From contig BFEA01000285.1 in assembly GCA_003427395.1 (NCBI GenBank), forward strand, positions 925,982 to 954,008: a stretch of 28,027 nucleotides of DNA, read 5' to 3'. The stretch is from Chara braunii. Its lineage: Eukaryota; Streptophyta; Charophyceae; Charales; Characeae. Shown here in pieces: positions 20,333 through 27,428 of this stretch; the stretch's first letter is position 1; each line of letters starts with the position of its first letter. The position numbers and the translations under genes are program-made. The notes beneath the pieces were generated by a model. That model did no database searches, had not been told where the DNA came from, and saw nothing but the letters and a program-made list of their open reading frames with translations.

Positions 20333-20563
20333 CTAAATTTGAGGTCCTTCGAGAATTCTCTGATCCAAGGCAGGACCTTTACCCTTCCTCACCCTCTCAT
20401 AGGCATGCATATTCCGAAAGACGTCTTCTTCCACTATGCGGTCCATGTCATATGTGTCATTCATATCTGGTATAATCATAGATCTCCGTGAAGGGAACCG
20501 CTCGCTGGTTCGCACCAGAGGAAAACATCTCACAGAAGCTTTTGCCCGGGTACAGAGGGTCAT
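20333..20563 (-). pseudogene. pol tail of element C, chromodomain-like part deleted
   Basis: This matches the end of pol in B: SERFPSRRSMIIPDMND, then YDMDRIVEEDVF, where the code jumps straight to MHAYERVRKGKGPALD and LEGPQI. In B about 38 residues (the chromodomain-like strand and helix) lie between these. The missing piece is an internal deletion of roughly 115 bases. A further deletion of about 200 bases separates this part from the integrase core at 20631. Confidence 0.8.
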
Positions 20564-20630
20564 GACCTGTCCTAGAAGTCAAAGGAGGAGAGGACGGACC
20601 ATCATACATCATAGAGATACCACTGCACCT

Positions 20631-21195
20631 CTATACATATCCGATTTTCCATGCATACTGTGAAGGTCGACGATGCGTGTTTGCTTGTTCAATCATGCGA
20701 AGTGGGGCCTTTCTAAGGTTTTCGACGACTGTAGCGCCTTCCTTTTCGTGTTGCAGGGCAAACTCTCGAGTACCGGGAGGCAACCTCTGAATCTGGTCCC
20801 GGTTTAGTCCTTCATACGGTCTACGTGGTCTAAATGACTTATGCAGCTCGTTGGGAGTTCGGCAGGTAGCTAGATGAACACTATTGTTATATGCGGTAGC
20901 TACCTTAGAAAGCATCTCATTCCAATCTACTTGATCAGGTCTAATATACATTTTGAGTAGTTGCTGCAAGATCTTAGTCATTTGCTCCGTCTGGGCGTTC
21001 GTATGTGGATGACGACCTGACGACATCAACAACTAAGAGACGTACACTTTTATAAGATCCTGCCAGTTTTGACTGGTGAACTGCGTGTCCATATCACTAA
21101 CTATTGACAGCGGTCCGCCGTGTTTGCTAACCCAGAAATAAAAAAACTTCCCTATAACTAAGTTAGTCCTTGCCTCTCTGCAGGCAACGGTGGCA
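20631..21195 (-). pseudogene. integrase core fragment of element C
   Basis: It starts at the deletion junction with PLPAER, corresponding to PLPSEAR in B. It passes the second catalytic Asp region (SIVSDMDTQFTSQNWQDL), a stop near 21034, and continues with LLMSSGRHPHTNAQTEQM (B has ETNGQTEQM), then YIRPDQVDWNEMLSKVATAY and RRPYEGLNRDQIQRLPPG. It retains a Gln codon at 20687-20685, where B has a stop. Confidence 0.85.
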
Positions 21196-21584
21196 TCACT
21201 ACAAACTCATAATGCCCGTATTTGCTCCGGAACGTCGTCTTGTACTGATCGTCTGGGTGTACCTCTATCTGATAGTATCTCGACTTCAGATCTATCTTTT
21301 TGAAGTATTTACAACCTTGCACCCGATCCAATAGGTCATCTATACAGGCCATTGGCTCTGCATTTTTGACAGTTATGGCATTCAAACTCTTGTACACACA
21401 TTCTCAACTCTCCCCCTTTCTTTGGGAGGAACAAAACTGATGCGCCAAAAGGAGATGAACTAGGTCTGATCCATCCTCTGTCTAGGAGCTCATCTAATTG
21501 CTTGCGCAACTCCTCTAACTCCTTGGGAGACATTCTATATACTGCTCCCTTAGGTGTTCTTCTGCCATCCGCATCTGTACGCAT
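21196..21584 (-). pseudogene. N-terminal half of reverse transcriptase, element C, frameshifted
   Basis: RT blocks [39 protein letters not shown] and ELRMC are followed by a frameshift near 21395. The other frame then gives [32 protein letters not shown] and [11 protein letters not shown]. At VVMP the sequence jumps to the integrase. The catalytic YLDD part, RNase H and the integrase zinc module (about 1.4 kb in B) are absent. Confidence 0.88.
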
Positions 21585-21622
21585 GCATGCTGGAAGTGAA
21601 GTTGAAGTTAAGTCTGATTACA
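21555..21622 (+). repeat. inverted LTR-end fragment closing element C
   Basis: Read on the minus strand from 21622, TGTAATCAGACTTAACTTC continues as a near copy of the + strand from 19349 (TGTAATCAGACTTGACTTC) for about 68 bases. The match ends in TGGCAGAAGAACA, which overlaps the RT coding sequence (GGCAGAAGAACACC). It is therefore an LTR U5 end in the opposite orientation to the rest of C. Confidence 0.8.
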
Positions 21623-22021
21623 AAAAAACAAAATTTTGAAAAAAACAAAAAAGCAATGTGATGCAAAAAAACAATTTGAACAATTTTTGCCTCATAGTCA
21701 CATCGAAATTCCTTACAATTAAAATATATGTATATATACAGGGTTGCCGGCATTCGGGACGGGCCGAACACCCGAACCCGAACGCCCGAATGTTCGGGAC
21801 CCCCTCTCGACGCGTTCGGTCGTTCGACCGAACGCGGACCAAAAAAAAAAAAAAAAAAAAGAATTCCAAAAAATCTGGAAAAAAATATATGCTATGCAAA
21901 AAAATAAAATAAACAACATTTTCCTCAACGTTACATCCAAATTCTTTACCAAATTTGAAATAAAAATCAAATACTAAAAATAAATAATAATAATGAAAAT
22001 TAGGGAAAACAAAACGAGAAT
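21623..22021. repeat. AT-rich degenerate repeats around a CCCGAACG block
   Basis: A-rich segments at about 21623-21735 and 21841-21975 resemble each other: GATGCAAAAAAACAATTTG, CACATCGAAATTCCTTA versus CTATGCAAAAAAATAAAA, TACATCCAAATTCTTTA, about 230 bases apart. Between them lies a GC-rich block (21741-21838) with GGGTTGCCGGC, CCGAACACCCGAACCCGAAC, TTCGGGACC and GGTCGTTCGACCGAAC. No gene was seen. Confidence 0.55.
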
Positions 22022-22405
22022 GAAATTATTGAGTGGGCGAGTACGTTTTTGACACCGCCATTTTTGGAGATTTTTCTTTTTTTTTTGGCTGTGACAAATA
22101 CCATGAAAAATTAGGTATGTGTAGCTTACTAGAGAATTTACAAATAAAGTTTGAAAAAATAATATATTTTTGCATGCCCCGAAATAAAGGAAAAACAAAA
22201 AGTGAAAAGAGAAAAAAAACAAATTAGTGAGTGGGCAAGCAAGTTTTGACACCACCATCTTTGCCGATTTTTCATATTGTTTTGGCTGAACAAAATGGCT
22301 TCAAAATTAAGAGGGAGATACCTTACATCACAAAACTCACAAAAAAAAATTCAGAAGAAATATACATATATTTAGGTGCCAAAATATGTTTTTGCGGGGT
22401 CCTAA
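22022..22405. repeat. 198-bp degenerate tandem repeat, two copies
   Basis: GAGTGGGCGAGTACG, TTTTTGACACCGCCATTTTTG at 22031 recurs as GAGTGGGCAAGCAAG, TTTTGACACCACCATCTTTG at 22229. Each is followed by GATTTTTC and TTTTGGCTG, giving a period of 198. AT-rich and without coding signal. Confidence 0.65.
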
Positions 22406-22552
22406 CCCCTTCAGGTTCGGGGCCCGAACGGGGACCCGAACGCCCAAACATTCGGGGGTCAGCTTAGGGGCGCAAGATGCCTCGGGCCACTCTTGTAGCC
22501 TAGATTGGAAGACTTTTTGTCATTCTCTTACAAATTAAAACAGGTTGTACTT
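22406..22552. repeat. second CCCGAACG-rich block and short unique tail
   Basis: GACCCGAACGCCCAAACATT with flanking GGGGCCCGAACGGGG (about 22418-22462) repeats the earlier GAACCCGAACGCCCGAATG (21775-21794). The two blocks bracket the AT-rich tandem repeats, so they may be the ends of one mobile unit. No gene was seen. Confidence 0.45.
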
Positions 22553-22890
22553 CCATATGCCTCCCACAGCTGGCTTTTGATGAGTCCTTACCTATGCTCA
22601 TTAGGAAATTAGTTTTTAAAAATCACTTGCAATTTTCTAACTTCTCGTCTTGTTTTTCTCATCTTGTATTGTCCAAATGCCTCCCACAGCTGACATTTGA
22701 GGGAACTACAATGTGGTCTGAAAGGTATTGTGGGTAGTGTTAGCATACTCTCAAATTTAGCTGAAAACATGGGAAAGAGGTATTGTGAATAACTCTTACC
22801 TATGTAGGAAATTATTTTTTGTTAATCGCTTCCAATTTTCTAACTTCTCGTCGTGTTTTTCTCATCGTGTATTGTGCTCGTGTTCTGCAG
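22553..22890 (+). repeat. duplicated intron 3' end before the dynein exon
   Basis: Two copies share ATGCCTCCCACAGCTG (22558, 22677), CTTACCTATG..AGGAAATTA (22588, 22795) and AATTTTCTAACTTCTCGTC (22631, 22834). The second copy holds the true acceptor: branch-point-like CTAAC at 22840-22844 and CTGCAG ending at 22890. The first copy has the same CTAAC at 22637-22641 followed by CTCCCACAG ending at 22689, so it looks like a usable decoy acceptor. Confidence 0.75.
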
Positions 22891-23055
22891 GTGAATGAAG
22901 AGCTGGACCCAACACTCCAGCCAATTATGCTGAAGTCTACATTCCGACAAGGTGGTACCCTGATGATCCGACTTGGGGACAATATTATCGAATATTCAGA
23001 GTCATTCAGATTCTACATGACTACAAAGCTTCGCAACCCACACTACTTACCAGAG
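22891..23055 (+). CDS. exon of an axonemal-type dynein heavy chain (AAA5 region)
   Basis: The 55-codon exon reads VNEELDPTLQPIMLKSTF, then IRLGDNIIEYSESFRFY and TTKLRNPHYLPE. This block is highly conserved in dynein heavy chains. It belongs to the fifth AAA module of the motor ring, after the stalk, and normally follows the residues ENV of the previous exon. Dynein heavy chains drive the sliding of flagellar microtubules; in the plant lineage they persist only where sperm swim. The exon is bounded by CTGCAG at its 5' side and GTACAT at its 3' side, and is phase 0 at both ends. No base breaks the frame. The class (inner- or outer-arm) cannot be fixed from 55 residues. Neighbouring exons are not in the window, so the flanking introns are long. 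Confidence 0.9.
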
Positions 23056-24196
23056 GTACATATATTAGTCCCAGAATTTTGCTTGCATGGGTGGAAACAG
23101 AATGTATATAGACCTCTGTGTTGTTATTGAACCCCCAATGTGTTTTTGTCTCTCATCCATTACCTTCGTCAGTGACTCAGTGGACAAGGAGTGAATGCTA
23201 CAATCAACCATGTCTGCTCTCCTTCGTCAGTGACTCAATTATGGACAGTAGCGGTAGAAACCAATGCATGCAATCATGTGACAAGTGTGTCACAGGGCAT
23301 CACCATAGGAAAATGAGCCATAATATGGATTACTATGTACTGAACCCAAGTTTTCTCACATCATCAATATCATGCATTATACTCAATATGCTCATGAATG
23401 GGAATTCAGAAGAGGTAGACCAACTCCAAGACCAGGGAAGAAGAATAAGCAAGGAAACACAACTGAAAGGACTGTGAAATCAAGTCTAGTGTCGTGTTTG
23501 GGAGCTCAAGTTAGAGTTTTCGAATCAAGGGTTGTTGTCGAGGGCAACGATTCACCATAAGGATTGGATCAGATCATCACAACTGGTAATTTTTGTGCTT
23601 TTGGCATATGGCCTTTGAGGATTGATAGACGCTCTGCACACGCCTTTAGCGGGCCTGTTGATTTACTTTTCTTACCCACACAAGTGGCCTTCCTACCATA
23701 TTCATGAATTCTTGGTAGTGTATGTAAGAATTGTGAGTGCTTCAACATTTACTCAAATTTTATAATTGCCCTAAAGTTAACAGTTAGAGTTACCGTTTAC
23801 TGGGCTTGCATTAGAAGCTTATGGTACTTTCCCTTTTCACCATCCAGCAGCGAACAACTCTCTATACATTGTGTTACAACTTGGCTGAGTCTTGAATCAA
23901 TCTCATCAACCCAGCAAACACAAAGTTAGAGTATTGATTTCCTGGTGACTTGGTATGCACCGTGGTGGGCTCGCTAGAGAAGACACCTCGCGTCTGAACT
24001 ATCAACTGATAAGAGAATCACAAGAAAAAGACTTGTTTCTCTAGAGGTGGATAATTCTTGTTCCTAGTCGACAGATTATTGATTGGATCTAGCTCGAAGA
24101 TAGAGCTTGGGGATAAAGTAAAATTCTTGTCTACACTCATCAATCTCAAAAAAATCCTACCCCTTCAGGCACAGTGGCCGCCGGGTGGAAGAAGAT
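23056..24196 (+). other. intron or intergenic, no firm gene
   Basis: It begins with the donor GTACAT after the dynein exon. A 17-bp direct repeat CCTTCGTCAGTGACTCA is at 23163 and 23221. An open stretch at 23372-23560 (basic, GRPTPRPGKKNKQG, ending GNDSP) is followed by a stop and looks mildly coding-like, but I recognise no family. The rest shows no domain. Confidence 0.4.
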
Positions 24197-24618
24197 GGGC
24201 CTTGCTCCACTACTGTCCACTGTACGAAAATGGACAGTGGGACGTCGCTCTACTCTACTTATTGTCCATTATCGGTGTGCAAAATGGCTTGGACATTGTC
24301 AGAAATACCGTGGAAAATTGACTGTCCAGTTTTGTATAGCTCACAGCCTGCACAAGTACTTTTGTGGACGGTCCTCGTAGGAACCCACAGACCCTTCGCC
24401 TTTTTGGACAGCGAGCCTGGAGTCCGGTTGTATAAAATGCTATTGAGGCTGTGTCTTGTAGTGCCGCGCCCGTGTCTCGTAGGGAGTTCACGAATTCGGG
24501 TGTTGTATAGTGTACAGTAAGTGGAGCGATGCTGCATTTCCACGATTTTTGTACGCTCTCATAGCTGTCCACGAACCGTCCACAATTTTGTACAGTGGAC
24601 AGTAGTGGAGCGAGGCCC
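24197..24618. mobile_element. GGGCCT-ended terminal-inverted-repeat element E1, 422 bp
   Basis: The left end GGGCCTTGCTCCACTACTGT (24197) and the right end, read inverted from 24618 (GGGCCTCGCTCCACTACTGT), match for 29 bases with one mismatch, both continuing CCACTGTAC. The flanks are GAT on each side, a possible 3-bp target duplication. Inside, the pentamer TGTCC or its complement GGACA occurs eight times, like subterminal transposase-binding repeats. No transposase is encoded, so it is a MITE-type non-autonomous element. A 3-bp duplication and GGGCC ends recall PIF/Harbinger elements, but the target differs from their usual TWA. Confidence 0.75.
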
Positions 24619-24750
24619 GATGGTACGCTGTCCACCTGGAGGCAGTGCAAAATTGAGCCTGGACCACTGGATGGTACGCTTTTTTTGTAGTTCTTTTTTG
24701 CTTTTTTTGTGGTCTGATTTTTTTGTTCTTGTCGTTTTTTTTTTTTTTAA
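24619..24750. other. flank with short direct repeat and T-rich tract, no gene
   Basis: GATGGTACGCT occurs at 24619 and 24671. Poly-T tracts follow (24680-24748). Nothing codes. Confidence 0.4.
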
Positions 24751-25127
24751 AGCTATATTCTTCTCTCAATTTCACCTCACACTACCTACCTACCACTACT
24801 ACTTGTAGGCATACGGGGAACCCCGTAGCAGCCAGAACCGTGTGCATGAGAGAACATGCGGGGGCTGCTCCTGACCTGCAGTTGGGCGACACCGGCTAGG
24901 GGACAGCCGGTAGCATCGGGGACCATGCCAACAGACCAATCCCTGTGCCTCCCCTCAGGTCCCCTCGCCTACTAACTGACATACCACGAGGATGCGGGCC
25001 CGCAGCCCGTGGTGTGACTGTGAATCTGGAAGTAGTGAAGACACACAAGAGCCAGGGGTGGCGGAGGCGCCATCCGGGGGCCAGGCCCCACCCTCTCCCC
25101 GGACACCCCTCCTTGTGCATGTCGGGA

Positions 25128-25146
25128 GAGTAGTGGAGCAAGGCCC
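25128..25146. mobile_element. right end of a GGGCCT element (E2), next to U6
   Basis: GAGTAGTGGAGCAAGGCCC is the inverted form of GGGCCTTGCTCCACTACTC, the shared terminus of this family. Directly after it, at 25147, comes the 3' part of a U6 snRNA sequence. I could not find its left end. Confidence 0.6.
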
Positions 25147-25179
25147 AATCACACGCATTAATCGAGAAATGGTCCAAAT
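25147..25179 (+). pseudogene. U6 snRNA 3' fragment
   Basis: AATCACACGCATTAATCGAG, then AAATGGTCCAAAT, matches the 3' end of plant-type U6 (ACACGC.CAAATCGAG, AAATGGTCCAAAT) with a few changes. The 5' two-thirds of U6 are missing. In place of the U6 bases that should precede it stands the E2 end, at the same U6 position where element E4 splits another U6 copy. Confidence 0.75.
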
Positions 25180-25383
25180 AAATATAAATAAATATAGAAA
25201 AAAAAGAGGGAAGAGGAGGAAAACAACGCATATGCTACTAGCAATGCTTGGAGGGGTCCCCTGTATAGGGTGAGGAGTAGAGCTGGGTAGATGGCGAAGG
25301 GTGAAATTGAGAGAAGAATATAGCTCGACATGTCCAAAATGAGAGTGAATCTTCCTCTAGAACATGCATGAATCTTCGACTAG

Positions 25384-25450
25384 AACATGCAAAGATACAC
25401 CGTCATGATTTTTGTCTTTTGTGCATGTAGAGAATAGTGGAGGGAGGCCC
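25384..25450. mobile_element. right part of a GGGCCT element (E3)
   Basis: CTAGAACATG near 25380, then TCATGATTTTTGTCTTTTGT and a terminal ATAGTGGAGGGAGGCCC (25434-25450). The internal module recurs at 26860-26910 and 27905-27955. The left end of this copy is not recognisable; instead CTAGAACATGCA is partly duplicated just upstream (25358-25390). Confidence 0.5.
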
Positions 25451-25783
25451 TTGGCCTCCCCACACTACAAACATTGGACACTTTTTAGACCAGGTGCATT
25501 CGAGAAAGTCCAACATTATGAATGTATCGGGTCTATACAGTATCCAGATGCATGTTAGTCCGGGCGTCGCGTGCAATGGCCAAAGGTGGGCATATGGTGA
25601 ATAGGGAAGCTTGGTTGCCCTTTAGTCACGTGTGTTATGTAACAGCCAGACACCGAAAAGAAGTGAAAATGCAGCGAGACTAAAGGCAGGCGACCAACCA
25701 TGAAAAGAAGAAATAGAACACCCTTCATAATCTGCCCCACCAGACCCACCTGCCCAAGGACCAGTCGGGGCACTCACAGCAAG
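25451..25783. other. no gene seen
   Basis: No coding or RNA signal is visible. It begins with a small inverted repeat (GGGAGGCC and GGCCTCCC, 25443-25460), and its right part adjoins the SINE body. Confidence 0.35.
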
Positions 25784-26080
25784 AAAAAAACGAACCGCGC
25801 CCTCCACTTTTTGGCAGTGACCACATTCCGGCCCACTTTCATCCCTCTTCGAATCCGGCAACCATCCCATAGGGCAACCGGTCGGTGCAGAACGACCTTT
25901 CGTTCCTACGTCAATTCCACGAGGTATAGTGCAGTCTGCGGGGATCGGGGGATCCAGTGGGCTATCTCTAAGTGGCGGGCGCCAAGCATGCCCAGGAAGG
26001 TACATCAGGTGGGGATTGAACCCAGGACCTCCTGAAGGCCACTTGCGAGCCTGACCAACTGAGTTAGGCCGCTGGATCTT
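25784..26080 (-). mobile_element. tRNA-derived SINE, minus strand
   Basis: On the minus strand a tRNA-like head has an A-box-like TAACTCAGTTGG (26066-26055) and a near-perfect B box GGTTCAATCCC (26022-26012) at normal tRNA spacing, within GGTCCTGGGTTCAATCCCC. It is followed by a body unrelated to tRNA. A T7 run on the minus strand (25790-25784) could end Pol III transcription, giving a product of about 290 bases. The cloverleaf is incomplete, so it is not a working tRNA gene. It follows a U6 sequence on the same strand. Confidence 0.7.
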
Positions 26081-26091
26081 GTCGCATTTTC

Positions 26092-26114
26092 TTTCTCAAT
26101 TTATGCGTGTCATT
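26092..26114 (-). pseudogene. U6 snRNA, 3' piece of the split copy
   Basis: On the minus strand AATGACACGCATAAATTGAG, then AAA, corresponds to the U6 bases after the internal stem-loop. It continues the U6 sequence at 26663-26597 once element E4 is removed. It ends early: the normal TGGTCCAAAT tail is missing and the sequence runs into the SINE. Confidence 0.8.
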
Positions 26115-26596
26115 GGGCCTCGATGCACTACTCTAGACTCAACAAGTTTCGAGAGTGGGTCTTCGCTGCACTACTCTAGACTCTCGAAGTTTCGAGAGTG
26201 GGTCTTCGCTGCACATACTCTCAATCCGGAAACTCTCGAAACCCGATCCAGAGCTATCAGAAGCCACGATATAACGCCACTCTCGAAACGTAGAGAGCCG
26301 CCCGCGTGCAAAAACTGAATTTGCAAGTGTCCTTGGGAGTTCCCCGCCGACAGGCTCGTTTTTTGAGAGTGGACCTCCTGTCCTGGCGGCCAGACTTTGT
26401 CCCCTACTGCAGTGGTACAGCTCTTCCGTGCTCTTCTGTCGAGTGGGACGACGCCCAGTGTTTCGAGAGTTCATCTAGTGTAACAGGTTCTAGAGTAAGT
26501 GCAGCGAAGGCGGGTATTTCGAGAGTCTCGCCTCTCTGACAATGCTAGTTGAACTCTCGAAATATTTCTCGAGTCTAGAGTAGCGCAGCGAGGCCC
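26115..26596. mobile_element. GGGCCT-ended element E4, 482 bp, inserted in U6
   Basis: The left end GGGCCTCGATGCACTACTCT and the right end, read inverted from 26596 (GGGCCTCGCTGCGCTACTCT), both continue AGACTC: 26 bases with two mismatches. The next bases are also similar (TTTCGAGAGT). TTTCGAGAGT-like motifs recur at least eight times in both orientations (26148, 26190, 26229, 26279, 26361, 26460, 26516, 26551), a subterminal repeat array different from that of E1. A 43-bp tandem duplication lies at 26125-26210. On the U6 strand the flanks are CAAGGAT and AATGACACGC, compatible with a 3-bp GAT duplication now changed by one base. No protein is encoded. Confidence 0.8.
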
Positions 26597-26663
26597 ATCC
26601 TTGTGAAGGGGCCATGGTAGTCTTCTCTGTATCGTTCCAATTTTAACTAATGTCCCGAAGGAC
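26597..26663 (-). pseudogene. U6 snRNA, 5' piece, disrupted by E4
   Basis: On the minus strand from 26663 it reads GTCCTTCGGGACATTAG, the 5' stem-loop with a TTCG loop, then AAAATTGGAACGATACAGAG, containing the ACAGAGA box (26630-26624) that pairs with 5' splice sites. GCATGGCCCC-like bases and CAAGGAT follow, where E4 interrupts. The catalytic AGC triad reads ACC (26618-26616). With the insertion, the altered triad and the truncated 3' end, this is a pseudogene. I see no convincing U6 promoter upstream. Confidence 0.88.
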
Positions 26664-26745
26664 GTCGTGTTTTCTTTCTCGTTCTTTCTCAGTTTGTTTC
26701 TTCTTTATGACCCGAATTGTCGGCAGGTACATGCGGCGAAACGAA

Positions 26746-26751
<6 letters not shown>

Positions 26752-26801
<50 letters not shown>
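26752..26801. repeat. (CT)n microsatellite
   Basis: Pure CT dinucleotides after a C run. Leu/Ser-only open frames here are artefacts. Confidence 0.95.
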
Positions 26802-26803
<2 letters not shown>

Positions 26804-26822
26804 CGCGCCTTCCTGTCTCTGT

Positions 26823-26924
26823 GGGCCTCGGAGCAGACTGACAACAATTACTTCGCTAGAACATGGGAAAATACATGGCCATGATTTTCGTCTTTTGTAA
26901 ATTTGGAGAGATGCTGCTAGGCCC
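26823..26924. mobile_element. short GGGCCT-ended unit E5, 102 bp
   Basis: It starts GGGCCTCGGAGCAGACTGAC, has the shared core CTAGAACATGGGAAAATAC and TTTTCGTCTTTTGTAAA, and ends GATGCTGCTAGGCCC. The ends are imperfectly inverted. A second copy is E7 (27871-27975), also right next to a (CT)n tract. Confidence 0.6.
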
Positions 26925-27021
26925 CTCTCTTTCTCTCTCTCTCTGTGTGAGGCAGCTGATCTGGACAGCAGTTAGCAAGGGAGAGAAACAAAGATTTTAA
27001 TTTCGAAGTCCATCAGTATAG

Positions 27022-27166
27022 TTCCTCGAGTTGATTGCTTTGTCTGTATTCTTACGGTGACACGCAGCATTCCTGTGGGCTGATCCCCGAGAGAGAGATT
27101 CCTCGCGTTGATTGCTTTGTCTGTATTCTTACGGTGATACGCAGCATTCCTGTGGCCTGATCCCCG

Positions 27167-27168
<2 letters not shown>
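27022..27168. repeat. 77-bp tandem duplication
   Basis: TTCCTCGAGTTGATTGCTTT at 27022 and TTCCTCGCGTTGATTGCTTT at 27099 start two copies that share GTCTGTATTCTTACGGTGAY and GCAGCATTCCTGTGG. Few differences, so the duplication is fairly recent. Confidence 0.85.

Positions 27169-27198
<30 letters not shown>
27165..27198. repeat. (CG)n(AG)n compound microsatellite, first copy
   Basis: Alternating CG changes abruptly to AG and ends in AGCTCCC. The same structure recurs at 27376-27427. An alternating CG tract can adopt Z-DNA. Confidence 0.85.
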
Positions 27199-27375
27199 CT
27201 CCCCTACCGATTGCAGCACCACGTGGCATTTTTTGGGATCCAATGGGCGCTGGGCAGAAGCAGAGGAAGGGCTCCACAGCTGGAGCGGAGTATCCATCTC
27301 CTCCATCGATCACACTGCCGCATGGCAAGCCATTGATCTGATGTGCGGAGGTGGAGGAAGGGGGCAATGGCATGT

Positions 27376-27378
27376 GCG

Positions 27379-27427
<49 letters not shown>
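27376..27427. repeat. (CG)n(AG)n compound microsatellite, second copy
   Basis: The same order as at 27165 (GCGCGC then AGAGAG then CTCCC), longer. About 180 bases of unrelated-looking sequence lie between the two. Confidence 0.85.

Positions 27428-27428
<1 letters not shown>

Larger units (their letters stand above)
19349..21622 (-). mobile_element. Element C: deleted relative of B with an inverted LTR end
   Basis: The minus strand carries pieces of a B-like pol (RT 21584-21196, integrase 21195-20631, tail 20563-20333), a PPT and a 973-bp LTR (20321-19349). Gag, protease, most of RNase H and the 5' LTR are missing. The right end instead is about 68 bp of the LTR U5 end in inverted orientation, so the element begins TGTAATCAGAC and ends GTCTGATTACA. 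Runs of A flank both ends (19341-19348 and 21623-21628), compatible with an AAAAA target duplication but of low information. Its LTR shares blocks with B but is clearly a different subfamily. Confidence 0.85.
24751..25325. repeat. 575-bp unit with 26-bp perfect inverted ends
   Basis: AGCTATATTCTTCTCTCAAT, then TTCACC at 24751-24776, is exactly complementary to 25300-25325. Inside these ends the match continues only weakly. The enclosed sequence is GC-rich and includes a palindrome around CCACGAGGATGCGGGCCCGC (24985-25010), a GGGCCT-type end (25128-25146) and a U6 3' fragment (25147-25179). No target duplication could be seen. It could be a nested transposable element. Confidence 0.6.

Noticed and set aside
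22819-23130. The dynein sequence as a single 103-residue gene
   Set aside because: Similarity covers only 22891-23055 and stops exactly at consensus splice sites, so the outer parts are intron.
23118-23560. Possible gene or transposase 3' end
   Set aside because: Two short open frames with a basic stretch but no recognisable motif, no start context and no continuation.
25432-25475. A third U6 junction at E3
   Set aside because: The bases after the E3 end (TTGGCCTCCCC) do not match U6.
25997-26075. A functional tRNA gene
   Set aside because: A and B boxes are present, but the acceptor and anticodon arms do not pair properly and a long body follows, so SINE fits better.
26115-26596. The insert in U6 as a spliceosomal intron
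   Set aside because: U6 introns are known in some fungi, but this insert has no GT...AG ends; it has long inverted terminal repeats instead.
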